A stretch of DNA of 6,227 nt from Thermoanaerobaculia bacterium (lineage in GTDB: Bacteria; Acidobacteriota; Thermoanaerobaculia; Multivoradales; UBA5704): contig JASLEW010000016.1 of the NCBI GenBank assembly GCA_030150965.1, forward strand, positions 1-6,227. Reading direction: 5' to 3'. A program made the position numbers and the translations under genes. Numbering within the stretch: position 1 is the first letter of the stretch; each line of letters begins with the position of its first letter. Shown here in pieces: positions 5,858-6,227 of this stretch. The notes under the pieces are model-generated. The model was not told the DNA's origin. It saw only the letters and a program-made list of their open reading frames with translations, and ran no database searches.

Positions 5858-5869
5858 CCCTGCCCGGCA

Positions 5870-6227
5870 TCAGGACGTGGGCGGCGCGAGATGGAGGAGG
5901 CGCACCAGCTTCTCCAGCTCGGGGAAACGGATGTCGCCGCGCAGGCGCAGGCGCCCCTCCTCGGCCGCCTTGAACGGGTGCAGCCCACCGCGAGCGATCG
6001 CGAAGAGGTCAGCCGCCGACACCTCGACGTTGCAGACCGCCGACGAGCGGCCGGCGGCGACCTGGCCGCGCCGCGGGTCGACCACCCAGGCGCCGCCGGC
6101 GGTGCCGCCGACCATGAACTGGTAGAGGGTGCTGAACGAGGCGCACAGCCCCGGCTCCCTGCGCATGCGCCCGGGCAGGTGGGTCTCGAAGAACCACTGC
6201 ACGTCGTGGACCGAGGCCGGCGCCGAC
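5870..6227 (-). CDS. SCP2-like (sterol-carrier-type) domain protein, C-terminal part only
   Basis: The reading frame is open from the right window edge to TGA at 5872-5870, giving 118 codons plus a stop. The real start lies outside the window. An in-frame GTG at 6202 could be read as a start, but sequence before it (ASVHD) continues without a stop and no ribosome binding site is seen, so I treat the gene as 5'-truncated. Residues from about QFMVGGTAGGAWVVDPRRGQ onward fit the second half of an SCP2 domain: a glycine-bounded strand pair, V-C-N-V-E-V-S-A-A-D-L-F-A-I-A-R-G near the middle, then a strand of the form G-R-L-R-L-R-G-D followed by a closing helix (FPELEKLVRLLHL). SCP2 domains form a hydrophobic tunnel that binds lipid-like or acyl ligands, and in bacteria they occur alone or attached to other enzymes. 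The substrate is unknown, and the call rests on pattern recognition of a fragment. It is separated from the dioxygenase operon by about 145 bp, so co-transcription is uncertain. Confidence 0.6.
   Translation of the reverse strand, partial: SAPASVHDVQWFFETHLPGRMRREPGLCASFSTLYQFMVGGTAGGAWVVDPRRGQVAAGRSSAVCNVEVSAADLFAIARGGLHPFKAAEEGRLRLRGDIRFPELEKLVRLLHLAPPTS

Larger units (their letters stand above)
5725..5869. other. Intergenic region between the SCP2-like gene and the dioxygenase operon
   Basis: This gap of about 145 bp holds the promoter candidate and two inverted repeats. One is the 16-bp perfect palindrome at 5842-5857, twelve bases past the SCP2-like stop on the minus strand. The other is the small hairpin CCGCT-4 nt-AGCGG at 5816-5829. 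Either could help end or stabilise the upstream transcript, but neither has a following U-run. The upstream extension of the dioxygenase reading frame through this gap is Arg/Ser/Cys-rich and looks non-coding. Confidence 0.55.

Noticed and set aside
5725..5988. Upstream extension of the first dioxygenase frame, including the ATG at 5808
   Set aside because: Residues before 5724 have no counterpart in the paralogue and are Arg/Cys/Ser-rich. They overlap the end of the SCP2-like gene and would span the promoter candidate.
1..6227. CRISPR array, tRNA/rRNA, insertion sequence or phage genes
   Set aside because: I saw no spaced direct repeats, RNA gene signatures, terminal inverted repeats flanking a transposase, or phage proteins.

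Overview
The window is about 70% GC. Every gene I can support lies on the minus strand, so transcription runs from high to low coordinates. The best lineage clue is an 808-residue orphan permease of the duplicated MacB/FtsX-like 'ADOP' type, a family greatly expanded in Acidobacteriota, together with a LolA-like lipoprotein of a kind common there. I infer an acidobacterium or a similar high-GC soil bacterium. Family resemblance is the only evidence for this.

Layout in transcription order: (1) 6227-5870, the C-terminal end of a gene cut by the window edge, resembling an SCP2 (sterol-carrier-like) domain. (2) 5869-5725, a gap of about 145 bp that is less GC-rich than its surroundings, with a GC palindrome just after the first gene and a plausible sigma70-type promoter (TCGACA-17 bp-TATGCT). 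(3) 5724-4675 and 4597-3545, two tandem paralogous TauD/TfdA-family Fe(II)/2-oxoglutarate dioxygenases of 349 and 350 residues. Both keep the HxE...H iron triad and resemble the SyrP-like enzymes that hydroxylate amino acids in non-ribosomal peptide pathways. (4) 3490-2717, a lipoprotein with a LolA-like/'outer membrane lipoprotein-sorting protein' body. (5) 2720-294, the ADOP-type permease, joined to the lipoprotein gene by an ATGA overlap. (6) 297-1, the start of a further gene, again joined by an ATGA overlap. It encodes an Ala/Pro-rich leader and a Gly-rich 9-residue repeat tract, and it runs off the window.

The five genes from 5724 down to 1 probably form one operon: spacings are short (77, 54, -4 and -4 nt), all are on one strand, and there is one promoter candidate upstream. 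GC-rich hairpins without U-tracts follow the stop codons of both dioxygenase genes. They may segment the mRNA or set the ratio of the two halves without ending transcription.

A working model, which is inference, is that the window is the edge of a specialised-metabolite locus. The two hydroxylases would tailor amino acid residues, and the lipoprotein and permease would handle export, immunity or envelope lipid trafficking. No synthetase, carrier protein, ATPase, regulator, RNA gene, mobile element or CRISPR array is visible, so the biosynthetic role cannot be settled from this window.
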